NCBI GenBank assembly: GCA_947567595.1
Contig: CANOMQ010000006.1
Coordinates: 1 to 64,000 of the forward strand
DNA: 64,000 bases
Source of the DNA: an uncultured Lachnospiraceae bacterium
Lineage (GTDB): Bacteria > Bacillota > Clostridia > Lachnospirales > Lachnospiraceae
Reading direction: 5' to 3'
Below the pieces are notes generated by a model that worked only from the letters and a program-made list of their open reading frames with translations, was not told the origin of the DNA and made no database searches. Shown here in pieces: positions 35,553 to 44,067 of the stretch. The position numbers and the translations under genes were made by a program. How positions within the stretch are numbered: the first letter of the stretch is position 1; every line of letters begins with the position of its first letter.

Positions 35553-36479
35553 ATGAAAAAAAGAAACGCAATTGTATTGTATATTATGGTCCTGTTATTC
35601 AGCAGCGGCTGCGGTGCAAAAGTAGAGGAAGTGCCATTTTCCACACCCGATGAGCAGCCTCAATCAGCGGAGACTCGGCAGACGGAAGATAGGAATAATA
35701 TAGATGTAAATGATGTAAATAGGAATGACGTAACAGAAAAAAGCGAAACCGAGAGCATTCAAGAAGAAATTGCAAAAGTAGAGATAAAATCGAGTGAATA
35801 TGAAAACGCTGATTGGAGCAGCATGGGGCAGCAGGAGATGAATCAGCTTACTGCGCAGTGGTATCAGCTTTGGGACGATGAACTCAATTCTTTATGGAGC
35901 AGATTAAGCGATGAACTTGATGCGGAAGCGAAAGAAAAAGTGCTCGAGGAACAACGGGAATGGATTCAAAGAAAAGAGAAAAATGTAAAAGGCGCAGGTG
36001 CGGCGGCTTTTGGCGGAAGCCTGCAGCCGCAACTGGAAAATACAACTGCCGAAGAAATGACGCGGGCAAGGGCATACACACTTGCCGCATATTTAGCAGA
36101 TGTCAGAAACGAACTATTCACGATTTCGCCAGAAATCCAAGAAAGCATCGATACGGCGGATCCAAGCTTGGATGATGTTTTTCAAAAATTTGAAGGACAG
36201 TGGATATTTGATGTGGAGCGCGGCGCATGTGTCGGCATTGAAAGGACGGAAACATGTACATATGGTGTTGAAGAGAGCAATTGGACGGTTTGGGTAACTG
36301 GCGGTGATATTATCTCTGACCTTGACGTATATGGTTATACAAGTAATTGCATTCTGTTCAAGGTTGTGCATGACGGTTTCGATGCTTTTTACGAACTTTC
36401 ATTTAACATGACTAATTCGGTCAATTTTGCGTATGGAACTTCTTTGGACGCGATGGATGAGGTTATTGTTTGTGAGTGA
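35553..36479 (+). CDS. Lipoprotein with LprI-like (DUF1311) domain
   Basis: The 308-aa protein has a lipoprotein signal peptide (LLFSSGC, lipid on Cys21) and an acidic, Asn/Thr-rich linker (about 25-85). The LprI-like domain (about 90-195) includes NADWSSMGQQEMNQLTAQW, WSRLSDELDAEAKEKVLEEQ and REWIQRKEKNV. Residues 205-308 have no recognised family. LprI-like domains are linked to lysozyme inhibition in some bacteria. The protein should be anchored on the outer face of the membrane. GGGGGATTTTT precedes the ATG. It is bracketed by two copies of a DUF3795 gene tail. Confidence 0.8.
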   Translation: MKKRNAIVLYIMVLLFSSGCGAKVEEVPFSTPDEQPQSAETRQTEDRNNIDVNDVNRNDVTEKSETESIQEEIAKVEIKSSEYENADWSSMGQQEMNQLTAQWYQLWDDELNSLWSRLSDELDAEAKEKVLEEQREWIQRKEKNVKGAGAAAFGGSLQPQLENTTAEEMTRARAYTLAAYLADVRNELFTISPEIQESIDTADPSLDDVFQKFEGQWIFDVERGACVGIERTETCTYGVEESNWTVWVTGGDIISDLDVYGYTSNCILFKVVHDGFDAFYELSFNMTNSVNFAYGTSLDAMDEVIVCE

Positions 36480-36481
36480 AA

Positions 36482-36569
36482 AAATGTAGAGAAGTCTGCT
36501 CCCAAAAAATATGCTGTTTTAGAAAAACCGTTTTTTGAGAAAGAGAACAATTTAAAGAAATAAAAAATA
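36482..36569 (+). repeat. Second copy of the DUF3795 gene tail
   Basis: This stretch matches about 35440-35526, the 3' end of the DUF3795 remnant and its stop codon, with scattered substitutions. One frameshift apart, it still reads CREVCSQ then YAVLEKPFFEKENNLKK. It directly follows the lipoprotein stop codon, so a duplication placed the lipoprotein gene between two copies. Confidence 0.6.
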
Positions 36570-36591
36570 GAGAAAAACAGAGGAAACAAAA

Positions 36592-37245
36592 ATGAGAAGA
36601 CGAATTTTACCAATTGACGCTGTCATCTGTATCGCGCTGTCCTTACTAATTGCGCAGGGAACGGGCTATGTGGCAAGCCGTATTGCGGAAACTGCTTATG
36701 AAAAGGAATTGGAAGAGCATCAGGCAGTAGACGGTGAGATTGGCGGACGGGCGGATGAAACGATATTTCGGGCGCAAAGCATAGATGACCTGTTAAGTCA
36801 TGATACGTTTACAATTGTTTCGCACGGAATTCACTACAGAAATGAAGGCGCAGGCTTTTATAATAACTATTATCTGTACAATGTCGAACTCCCCAACGGC
36901 GAACGGGTGGCGGCGCGCGTCAACGACGAAAGCGTCCTGTCAATGGGCGATTCCATGTTTAGCGGCGACAGCATTCTGCCGCTTGGTCAGGTGGTGTGGG
37001 AGGATTTGACAAAAAATGAAACGTTCTTAAATCAGATTGAAACAGTAAATCCGCTCACACGCAAGGACTTTTACGTGGACATGGTAGGAGATACGGGCGT
37101 GTTAGCCGCAGACTTGGCGCTGGAAACGCCCAAGCTTGTAACGCAGGTCTTGACGGTGTTTATTTTCTTCCCGATTTTCCATGTGATTGGCTCAAAATTA
37201 GGGATATTTCCGCCGTATTTTGCGCCGAAGAAGAAAAGACATTGA
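36592..37245 (+). CDS. Membrane protein of unknown function
   Basis: The 217-aa protein has two hydrophobic segments, near residues 7-30 (LPIDAVICIALSLLIAQG) and 188-208 (VLTVFIFFPIFHVIG), with an extracytoplasmic domain between them. That domain contains FTIVSHGIHYRNEGAGFYNN and NVELPNGERVAARVN. I do not recognise a family. GAGGAAACAAAA precedes the ATG. It follows the lipoprotein gene on the same strand with 110 bp between them. Confidence 0.65.
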   Translation: MRRRILPIDAVICIALSLLIAQGTGYVASRIAETAYEKELEEHQAVDGEIGGRADETIFRAQSIDDLLSHDTFTIVSHGIHYRNEGAGFYNNYYLYNVELPNGERVAARVNDESVLSMGDSMFSGDSILPLGQVVWEDLTKNETFLNQIETVNPLTRKDFYVDMVGDTGVLAADLALETPKLVTQVLTVFIFFPIFHVIGSKLGIFPPYFAPKKKRH

Positions 37246-37311
37246 CATTATTCTAAAACACACACATAATAAAATTACCTAACAGGTAATCTTAAAACAA
37301 GGCGAACGGAT

Positions 37312-37512
37312 TTGGAACTTGTTTATGCAACGGATAAAGTTGAAACGCAATGTACGAGCGTAAAAGCTGCTAAAAAGCTGTTCAGCCGACATTTCATTTT
37401 CATAAGCTGGAACATAAAAATGGAAGAGACTTAGAAGGATTTTTTGATTGACCAAATTGCCAATACAGTTAAAATAGTGGAGATTTCGGAGGTGAGCAAA
37501 CATTATGAGTAA
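37312..37512 (+). pseudogene. HigB-type toxin, eroded by internal deletions
   Basis: Three frames in order give LELVYATDKVETQCTSVKAA then KKLFS; FHFHKLEHKNGRDLEGFF; and IDQIANTVKIVEISEVSKHY then E-stop. Together these are the beginning, middle and end of a RelE-fold HigB toxin of the long-antitoxin type, with at least two internal deletions and no continuous frame. The stop at 37510-37512 still overlaps the start of the antitoxin gene, as in intact operons. Confidence 0.7.
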
Positions 37513-37878
37513 TTATATAGAATATCATGATACAATTGCATTTCATTCCGGATATTATATTAAAGAAATTGTTGAGGAAAGCGGGCTTACACAGGAGGAC
37601 TTCGCCAAGAGATTGGATACAACACCTAAAAATTGCAGCCTTTTGATCAGGGGCGAACAAAGCCTTTCCATTGACATTGCCCTCAAGCTTTCTCGGATGC
37701 TTGGAACAAGTGTAAATTATTGGCTCAATCTTCAAAATGCCTATGACGCTTTGATTGCCCAATTTAAATCAGAACAAGAACTAGCGCAGAGCTTACACAG
37801 GCAAATACAATTAAGGCAAACGTAATGGTGCAGATTGCAACAAAATTGGACGATGAAGCCGTTACGGCACAAGTATAA
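37505..37878 (+). pseudogene. HigA-type antitoxin, truncated after the DNA-binding domain
   Basis: The open part (37505-37825, 106 aa) is an XRE helix-turn-helix antitoxin: GYYIKEIVEESGLTQEDFAK, NCSLLIRGEQSLSIDIALKL. In the long HigA family the protein continues for about 260 more residues with an ImmA/IrrE-like peptidase domain. Here a frame change leaves only NTIKANVMVQIATKLDDEAV before a stop at 37876. The N-terminal 106 aa could still bind DNA. The promoter-proximal toxin is also broken, so the locus no longer works as an addiction module. Confidence 0.65.
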
Positions 37879-37920
37879 GGTTACGACAAAAAAATGACAT
37901 TATCACAAGGAGGCATACAT

Positions 37921-38757
37921 ATGTCACTATTTGACCGCTTTAAGAAAAAAACAAATCAAAACACCCCAACCATTTCCCCGACAGCAGATACAATATGCCT
38001 GCTGCTTATGGACAGGGTATTGGACAATATAGACGCTATAGCAGATAGCCTAAAATCTGCGTTCGGCGACCAAGCAGTCAGCGAGATTGATTATGACCAC
38101 CCCCGCGTTCCCGCATTTATGGTCACGATTAACGGCTATGAATTTTGGTGTTCCTATCTGCCCATGCCTGTCCCAGCCGACACGGCGGACATTTCTACGT
38201 CTGCGCAATACAGCTTTCTCCTCACCGACGAGGAGAAGCAGGCTTTTGTCAATCATCAATCCTTTTTCATGCTGGCACAAAAGGGCGGGGGAATTTCTTT
38301 GGATAAAAAACGCGAGGTGAGCTGGACATTTAGCCTGTTCTGTGCCGCCCTTCTTGAGCAGGAAGGCGCAGTCGGTGTCCATATCATCAACCGGGGAGGT
38401 CTTTTGGTCAGCAAACGCCACTATCTCCAGCAGCGGGAGCTGATGGAAGACAAAACGCCGGACAATGACGAAAGCTATTTTCCAACGCCGCTGTGGGTGT
38501 GGGTATATGGCACCTACCAGGACGAAACACCTGTTATCCAAACGATGGGATTAAAGGATTTCGGACTTCCGGAGTTAGGCTTCTATAACCCCACACAGTA
38601 CAGCACGGCAGAGCTTTTGGACTTTCTTTATTCAATGTCGAGCCTTCAGATTACAGGTCGTCAATTGTACCGCAATGCTACCCTAATTCCTTTAGACGAG
38701 AAAACAGAAGTCATCTGCAAGCAAAGCGGCGATATTCTATTCTTTTTTGGAGCATAA
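37921..38757 (+). CDS. DUF4261-like protein
   Basis: The 278-aa protein begins MSLFDRFKKKTNQ and contains a region resembling DUF4261 (about 40-150, with FMVTINGYEFWCSYLPMPVP then a helical segment). A C-terminal part follows (WVWVYGTYQDETPVIQTMGL, FGLPELGFYNPTQYST). The family is of unknown function and is often found beside other small accessory genes. ATG 37921 has AAGGAGG 8 nt upstream. Confidence 0.6.
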   Translation: MSLFDRFKKKTNQNTPTISPTADTICLLLMDRVLDNIDAIADSLKSAFGDQAVSEIDYDHPRVPAFMVTINGYEFWCSYLPMPVPADTADISTSAQYSFLLTDEEKQAFVNHQSFFMLAQKGGGISLDKKREVSWTFSLFCAALLEQEGAVGVHIINRGGLLVSKRHYLQQRELMEDKTPDNDESYFPTPLWVWVYGTYQDETPVIQTMGLKDFGLPELGFYNPTQYSTAELLDFLYSMSSLQITGRQLYRNATLIPLDEKTEVICKQSGDILFFFGA

Positions 38758-38765
38758 GTTAAGCG

Positions 38766-39050
38766 TCATGGCAGGCGCAGGCAGCAAAAGAAGCTGCGCT
38801 TTTCAAGCGCCAAAGGCTGTATCGTAAATAGCATGATAATAGCCACGAATAAAGCCACTAGAAAACAAACAAGAAATACATGCCGTATTTTCATGGATTT
38901 CCATTCGGATATGGGATAGCGCAGGGAAGAAGTCCGCCCCAATAATGCAGCGGCTTTTTCCGCAGCCTAGCCCAAATTTCCACGATACCCAAAAGGATAG
39001 AAAGCAAAAACAAGCCAATATAAAAACTCCCTTTTCGGAAAAGTGTTCCC
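38766..39050 (-). pseudogene. Possible remnant of a small two-TM membrane protein
   Basis: On the minus strand one frame reads GSFYIGLFLLSILLGIVEIW then RKKPLHYWGGLLP. After a frame change the sequence continues as YPISEWKSMKIRHVFLVCFL then VALFVAIIMLFTIQPLA, ending at 38766. The two hydrophobic stretches joined by one frameshift suggest a decayed membrane protein, but no family is recognised and no start codon is seen. Low certainty. Confidence 0.3.
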
Positions 39051-39124
39051 TTTCAGTATTCTGCAAATTTGAAGCTGTATATTGTTATAGCCCACAACGA
39101 GCAACTGCCCACTTACTCACATGG

Positions 39125-39823
39125 TTAGGGACAAACAATGCCGCCTCCATTGGCGCAAGCCAACAATTTTTCCTTAAGTTTATCATAAAGGGCCAAAGGA
39201 AAACGTGAAGCATTTTTAGTCCAGAACTCATCCAGAACTTTCATCCCCGTCTGAGCATCACCATTGGCGGCTAAAAGAAAGGCCGTCACATAGTCGGGAC
39301 TAGGCCAGTTACATTGAGAGGCGGGGGCGGTGCACTGGCGTCTGGCCTCAGTCAGAGCACTGTGCAGATCACTGCAGTTCAGGAACCAAGGGACAAAAAG
39401 TCCCTGCGCCTCATAAAAAGCCCGAAGAAGGCAGGATTTCACATCTCCAGGGTTCCGGCCAAAGCGGCTGAAACGGCAGGAGACACTCTGCCCTGAGGCA
39501 GAATCCCAATGACCTGGGGGCCAGCAGAACAAGTGCAGTCCCACGGACTTATCCGTCCGCTGGTAGCGATAGCCCCCAGCTTCACCAAAGACGGGTAAAA
39601 AGTCAAAGCATAACCCCCACAAGAAGATATAAGAAGCTCCTTTAAGAGGGTATACCTGGATTACTTTCCGGCAGTGGTCTTTCCATGGGGAATACCAGAA
39701 ATATGCGTCGTTGTAGGTGAATCCAGAAAGTTCAGGAGCAATTACGGTAGCAAGGAGGTTTTTAAGTTGTGGGACAGGAAGTTCAAAGTCAAAGGATGAT
39801 GGACAGGATAAAAAGTTTTTCAT
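39125..39823 (-). CDS. Unrecognised protein
   Basis: The 232-aa protein is aromatic-rich (FTYNDAYFWYSPWKDHCRKV, GASYIFLWGLCFDFLPVFGE) and has a helical C-terminus (TGMKVLDEFWTKNASRFPLA). There is no signal peptide or membrane segment. I do not recognise a family. AGGAAACAGCAT precedes the ATG. Its neighbours on the same strand are another unknown gene (39969-40595) and a remnant, so this looks like an accessory cluster. Possible type: a polymorphic-toxin immunity protein, on context only. Confidence 0.55.
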   Translation of the reverse strand: MKNFLSCPSSFDFELPVPQLKNLLATVIAPELSGFTYNDAYFWYSPWKDHCRKVIQVYPLKGASYIFLWGLCFDFLPVFGEAGGYRYQRTDKSVGLHLFCWPPGHWDSASGQSVSCRFSRFGRNPGDVKSCLLRAFYEAQGLFVPWFLNCSDLHSALTEARRQCTAPASQCNWPSPDYVTAFLLAANGDAQTGMKVLDEFWTKNASRFPLALYDKLKEKLLACANGGGIVCP

Positions 39824-39968
39824 ATGCTGTTTCCTCGCAAATTCAAGTTGTTAGTACGATTTTAACCTATTTCTAACTGATACACAATTCCGAAAAGGGA
39901 GTATAAAAATATATGATAGTGGTTGTGTAAGCTTCAATATGCATATAAGATTATCCTGATTTTAAATC

Positions 39969-40595
39969 TTAATAATTAAATTCCGTCGAGTCAATTACTT
40001 CCCACGTTTTGTCAGAAATCTTATATGCCAGCTCGCCCAGCTTTTCAACAGGCACATAGAGTATTCCCGTTATCAGCTCTTCATAAAACTTGGCAACCAA
40101 AGGCATGGCGTCCCCGTTTTCAAATTTCAGAAGAGCCTTGCCAAGTGCAGCAATAATAAACGGCGGATAACCGATTGCCTTGCAAATATCTTTCATATTT
40201 TTGGTCTTAGTTGCGCTTGTCACGGCATCATGTGCAACAATTCTTGCAGAATCCCAGCCATTACCAATATTCTCCTCCATAGCCTTCATAAAAATGCTAT
40301 GCTTTAATCCAGCCAGATACGCCGCCCGAAAGGCAACTGCATCAGGGTAACAAATGCAGGGTATCCGCTTACAAATGCCATTTTCCGGCGACTTGGCAAA
40401 CTGCTTGCGCCAGTCGTCAAACAACTTATGTAAATCCGTGTGCTGCCAAGACTGAATCGGACAGCAGGCGTAGTCAGGCGCACTATCATATTCGGCTGCC
40501 TTCTCCGGTAGCATTGCGACCTGCTTCACAATAAAATTTTGTTTCTGATAAACTATTTTACCATATGGTCTCCAATCGTTTGGTTCAAGTTCCAT
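39969..40595 (-). CDS. Unrecognised protein
   Basis: The 208-aa protein begins MELEPNDWRPYGKIVYQKQN and has a mixed, soluble composition. Segments include CCPIQSWQHTDLHKLFDDWR, ARIVAHDAVTSATKTKN and LVAKFYEELITGILYVPVEK. No motif is recognised. The ribosome binding site (GGAGG, 5 nt before the ATG on the minus strand) is good, which supports a real gene. It is followed by another unrecognised minus-strand gene. Confidence 0.55.
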   Translation of the reverse strand: MELEPNDWRPYGKIVYQKQNFIVKQVAMLPEKAAEYDSAPDYACCPIQSWQHTDLHKLFDDWRKQFAKSPENGICKRIPCICYPDAVAFRAAYLAGLKHSIFMKAMEENIGNGWDSARIVAHDAVTSATKTKNMKDICKAIGYPPFIIAALGKALLKFENGDAMPLVAKFYEELITGILYVPVEKLGELAYKISDKTWEVIDSTEFNY

Positions 40596-40972
40596 TACAT
40601 ATCCTCCATTAACATAAAAAATAAAGAAAGCCGATTGCTATCAGCAGAAATTAAAAAATGCAGCTTGCACTTACATATGAATAGAATAGCATATTTAGAT
40701 TTCTTTTTCCACCATATTTTCTACAATTTTACAATCAGAATTTTACAATCGAAATTCAGGATACAAAGAAGGTACGCGAATGCAAATTTAGGAATAAGAA
40801 AGACGTAAATGTTACAAGATTAGAAAATCAGGGCGAAAGCTGTTGTTATTAAACCAAAATAATAGTATAATATTACATAAGTTTTTCGGAGTATTAAATG
40901 ATGTAATATAGCAATTGGCGCAGCAATGAACAAGGTTCTTAAAAAACCACGTCTCAGAAAGAAGGAGTATCA
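40596..40972. other. AT-rich 377-bp intergenic region
   Basis: No gene is supported. It separates two divergently transcribed genes and presumably contains their promoters, but no pair of hexamers stands out. The AT content is high, with runs of A and T. Confidence 0.35.
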
Positions 40973-42694
40973 ATGAAACAGAAAACACGAAAGTTAAGTA
41001 TCCGTTACAAAATCATTCTCCCGTCAACCCTGCTGATTATCTTAGTATGTCTGATTATCGGCGGAAATTCCTATGTAAGAATACAAAACAGCATGATTGA
41101 AATGGCAGTGGAGGAAGCTTCGCTGGCAGCCAGATTTGCCGCAAAATCAGTCAATCCTGCATGGATACCGGATATTGTCCCGGGTGCGGAAGGCTCAAGT
41201 GTTTATAATTTATTGTTAAAACGTTTGGGCGGATTAAAGGAAGAGTGCGGAATGCTGTATATGTATACCGTATATCTTGAGAACGGACAAAGCTACTATG
41301 GACTTGACGCTGATGAGAGTGAGAATCACTGTATGATAGGTGAGGAATTTGACACCAGCTATGAAGTGCTTTTGCCTGTGTTAAGCGGGGAAACCGTCTG
41401 TACGAATCAGATTGAAGCAGTCAATGGAGAGTATTTACTTTCTGTTTATGCCCCCGTATTGGACGACAGCGGGGAGGCAGTCGGGATACTTGGATGCGAT
41501 TATAATGCAGAAGGCGCCATGAAAAAGATAAACGGTACGATTAAAAGCGTAGTGGCAATTTCCCTGATATGCATGGTCATGGCGGTTATCGTCATGAACA
41601 TTATCATTCAGGCGATTACGAAAAACCTTACGCTGATTAATCAGAAGATTTATGATTTGGTAAATAATGAGGGCGACCTGACACAGACGCTTGAAGTAAA
41701 AAGCGGCGATGAGACAGAGCTGATTGCGGAAAATATTAACAATCTTTTAAGATATATGCATGAAATCATGCGCAATATTTCACGTCATTCCGTGAGCATC
41801 AATGCCTCTTCGGATAATATGGTTGACAGCATTTCAACCGCGGAGCTGAACATCACAGACGTATCTGCCACAATGGAGCAGATGAGCGCTGCGATGCAGG
41901 AGACTTCCGCGTCCATGAATCAGATTGCGGAGTCAGTGAACCAGATTTATCAGCAGGTACAGGGAATTAACGCAAAATCAAAGGACGGAATGGATTACAC
42001 AAACCAAATCCGCACGAACGCATCACAAATTCGGGAAAATGCCGTTGGCAGTCAGAACAGCGCAAAGGTTCAGGTAGAACAAATGACTGCCGTTATGAGC
42101 GAAAAAATCGAGCGCTCCAAGGCAGTACAGGAAATCAGTGAGCTGACAGAAAACATCATTAATATTACAGAGCAGACACACCTTCTTTCGCTGAATGCAT
42201 CAATTGAGGCAGCACGCGCAGGTGAGGCGGGAAAAGGCTTTGCCGTTGTGGCTGATGAAATCGGAAAGCTTGCCGCAAGCTCCGCAGAAGCAGCCGAAAA
42301 AATCCAGCAGGTGAGCACCGAAGTCATCGTGGCGGTAGGCGAGCTGTCAAAGCAGGCAGAAGCAATGGTTGCATTCGTCAACGACACGACCATGAGCGGT
42401 TATGAAAACCTTGTAAACACCAGCGGAAATTACAAGGACGATGCGGGCAGCCTTTATGACATGATGAACGAATTTCTACAGACCGCCAATGACCTGCAGC
42501 AAAACATGGACAGCATCAAGGAAGCCGTAGGGGCAGTTAATATCGCCGTGGAAGAGAGTGCAAAGGGCGTTACCAACGTATCAGAAATGTCCGTAAGCTT
42601 AACGGAAATCGTAAATTCCATCAGCGAGGAGGCGCAGGGCAATCAGGAAATTGCCGGGCATCTCAACAATGAGGTCGGGAAGTTTAAAATCTGA
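40973..42694 (+). CDS. Methyl-accepting chemotaxis protein
   Basis: The 573-aa protein has a TM helix at residues 14-33, an extracellular Cache-like sensor (about 35-190, with [20 protein letters not shown] and [20 protein letters not shown]), a second TM (about 195-215) and a HAMP-like linker ([15 protein letters not shown]). The signalling domain carries [27 protein letters not shown] precedes the ATG. Like the receptor at 27074 it shows a chemotactic host. The ligand is unknown. Confidence 0.92.
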   Translation: MKQKTRKLSIRYKIILPSTLLIILVCLIIGGNSYVRIQNSMIEMAVEEASLAARFAAKSVNPAWIPDIVPGAEGSSVYNLLLKRLGGLKEECGMLYMYTVYLENGQSYYGLDADESENHCMIGEEFDTSYEVLLPVLSGETVCTNQIEAVNGEYLLSVYAPVLDDSGEAVGILGCDYNAEGAMKKINGTIKSVVAISLICMVMAVIVMNIIIQAITKNLTLINQKIYDLVNNEGDLTQTLEVKSGDETELIAENINNLLRYMHEIMRNISRHSVSINASSDNMVDSISTAELNITDVSATMEQMSAAMQETSASMNQIAESVNQIYQQVQGINAKSKDGMDYTNQIRTNASQIRENAVGSQNSAKVQVEQMTAVMSEKIERSKAVQEISELTENIINITEQTHLLSLNASIEAARAGEAGKGFAVVADEIGKLAASSAEAAEKIQQVSTEVIVAVGELSKQAEAMVAFVNDTTMSGYENLVNTSGNYKDDAGSLYDMMNEFLQTANDLQQNMDSIKEAVGAVNIAVEESAKGVTNVSEMSVSLTEIVNSISEEAQGNQEIAGHLNNEVGKFKI

Positions 42695-42924
42695 CACAGA
42701 ACCCCTTGGGGAGCTTGCTCTCTGAGGGATTAAATACTATTCAGGCGCTTTAAGCCAAATGTCAAGAACGATATAATGTAAGCATATAATATAAGCACGG
42801 ATTGAATTGTGACAGTTTTCTCTTGGAAAAGGTAAAAATCAGACAAATTTTATCTGTTTTTAATATTTTATTTATATTATTTAAATTTTTTGAAAATTTT
42901 GATAAACATTTTTAAAAAAAAGTA

Positions 42925-42953
42925 TTGACACTGATTTATTTCAATGGTATAGT
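42925..42953 (+). promoter_or_regulatory. tRNA-Lys promoter
   Basis: TTGACA (42925-42930), 17 nt, TATAGT (42948-42953) preceded by TG, 22 nt before the tRNA. It belongs to the host chromosome, outside the prophage. Confidence 0.75.
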
Positions 42954-42975
42954 ATTTATTGTTCAGTAAATGAAT

Positions 42976-43048
42976 GCACCGCTAGCTCAGTTGGTAGAGC
43001 ACCTGACTCTTAATCAGGGTGTCCAGGGTTCGAGCCCCTGGCGGTGCA
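42976..43048 (+). tRNA. tRNA-Lys (anticodon CTT)
   Basis: The 73-nt cloverleaf has acceptor arms GCACCGC (42976-42982) and GCGGTGC (43041-43047), D arm GCTCAGTTGGTAGAGC, anticodon loop CTCTTAA with CTT at 43009-43011, and T arm CAGGGTTCGAGCCCCTG. CCA is not encoded. Its 3' part, from within the anticodon loop to past the terminator, is repeated at 55619, so it is the integration target of the prophage and is reconstituted by prophage sequence. Confidence 0.95.
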
Positions 43049-43066
43049 CGAAAGCACTATTTTTGA
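43006..43066 (+). repeat. attL, left copy of the 61-bp core repeat
   Basis: The repeat runs from the anticodon loop of tRNA-Lys through its 3' end into the first arm of the downstream terminator. It is identical to 55619-55679. Beyond it the next 33 bp stay similar: a diverged hairpin tip, then an identical TTGGGGATGGTGTTTTTATT block. Confidence 0.9.
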
Positions 43067-43095
43067 GGCTTTAGCCTTGGGGATGGTGTTTTTAT
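43052..43095 (+). terminator. tRNA-Lys terminator (left copy)
   Basis: CACTATTTTTGAGGCT pairs with AGCCTTGGGGATGGTG, largely through G-U pairs in RNA, followed by TTTTTATTTTT. The same hairpin with different tip bases occurs after the right core repeat (55665-55708). Confidence 0.65.
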
Positions 43096-43112
43096 TTTTG
43101 CAAATTTCTTTT

Positions 43113-43145
43113 TTAGGCACCTTGACCAAAAATCAGGGTGCCTAA
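43113..43145. promoter_or_regulatory. TTAGGCACC inverted repeat beside attL
   Basis: TTAGGCACC (43113-43121) and GGTGCCTAA (43137-43145) are exact reverse complements. A third TTAGGCACC lies at 55607-55615, just inside attR. The position beside both ends suggests integrase arm-binding sites, although the inverted repeat could also be a weak terminator for the integrase gene. Confidence 0.45.
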
Positions 43146-43158
43146 AATCAGGATTTTT

Positions 43159-44067
43159 TTAATATCCTTTTTGGAAAAAGATCGGATCCAAATGGTACAC
43201 GTCAACACCCAGCATTTTGCTTTCCGCTGCAAGCCGGCTGTAAATCTTTGTTACATTGTAGTCGCTGTGTCCCATGAACACGCGTAAAAATTCCAAGTTG
43301 CCGCCGCCGATGAGGTAGCTTGTCGCAAATGTATGGCGGAGCAGGTGCGCATGGAGCCTTTTTATTCCGGATTCTTTTTTTAGTTTTGTAAAAAGATGTT
43401 TGACTGCATCCGCCGTTAAAGGCTCCTTGGAACGCAGTGACAGAAAAAGCATTTCGGAGGAATGGGCGCGTTGCAAAACGTAGCTGGTAATTTCATCTAT
43501 CAGGAAATCAGGGATTAGTGCAATCCTGCTTTTGCAGCCCTTGCTTTCCAGTATATGTATGATGTTCCGTTCCTGATCAATATCCTCGTAACGCAGGTGC
43601 CGGATTTCCTGCGAGCGCAGTCCGCAGTCAAGCATTAAGTGAAAAATGCAGTAATTGCGCCGCCCTTTTTCCGTCAGCATGTCAAAACAGGCGTCAATCT
43701 TTTTGACCTCGTCGGCATAAAGCACGACCTTTGGCATGGAATCATCAGGGGGCATGCGGACGCCTTTCAAATAATCCACACACAGGTCATTCTGATAGCA
43801 GTATCTTAAATATGCCTTTGCAATGCGGCAGTAGCTGCGGATTGTGACATTTTTTACGTTTTTTCCGCGCAGATGGATGATGAAATCGCCAAACAATGCG
43901 GTATTTTTGAAATCATCAAAGGAAAGCTGCCCGATGTCTTTTCCGCCCGTCATTTCTAAGAAATCAAAGAAAACTTTCAGGTGTCCTTTATAGGAACGCA
44001 GCGTTTCCGGGGAGCAGTAAACCGACCTGCTCCGGATGAAAAGGTCGTATGTTTCCTTAATCGTCAT
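43159..44067 (-). CDS. Tyrosine recombinase (prophage integrase)
   Basis: The 302-aa protein has an N-terminal SAM-like core-binding domain (about 1-95, TIKETYDLFIRSRSVYCSPE) and a catalytic domain. Its active residues are visible: Arg in DCGLRSQEIRHL, His-x-x-Arg in HAHLLRHTFATSYL, His in VFMGHSDYNVTK, and the nucleophile Tyr in KIYSRL. It lies next to the tRNA and attL, as expected for the integrase of this element, and would insert and excise it by recombining the tRNA-Lys core. The start overlaps the rep stop codon by 11 nt, so it shares the rep transcript. Confidence 0.93.
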   Translation of the reverse strand: MTIKETYDLFIRSRSVYCSPETLRSYKGHLKVFFDFLEMTGGKDIGQLSFDDFKNTALFGDFIIHLRGKNVKNVTIRSYCRIAKAYLRYCYQNDLCVDYLKGVRMPPDDSMPKVVLYADEVKKIDACFDMLTEKGRRNYCIFHLMLDCGLRSQEIRHLRYEDIDQERNIIHILESKGCKSRIALIPDFLIDEITSYVLQRAHSSEMLFLSLRSKEPLTADAVKHLFTKLKKESGIKRLHAHLLRHTFATSYLIGGGNLEFLRVFMGHSDYNVTKIYSRLAAESKMLGVDVYHLDPIFFQKGY

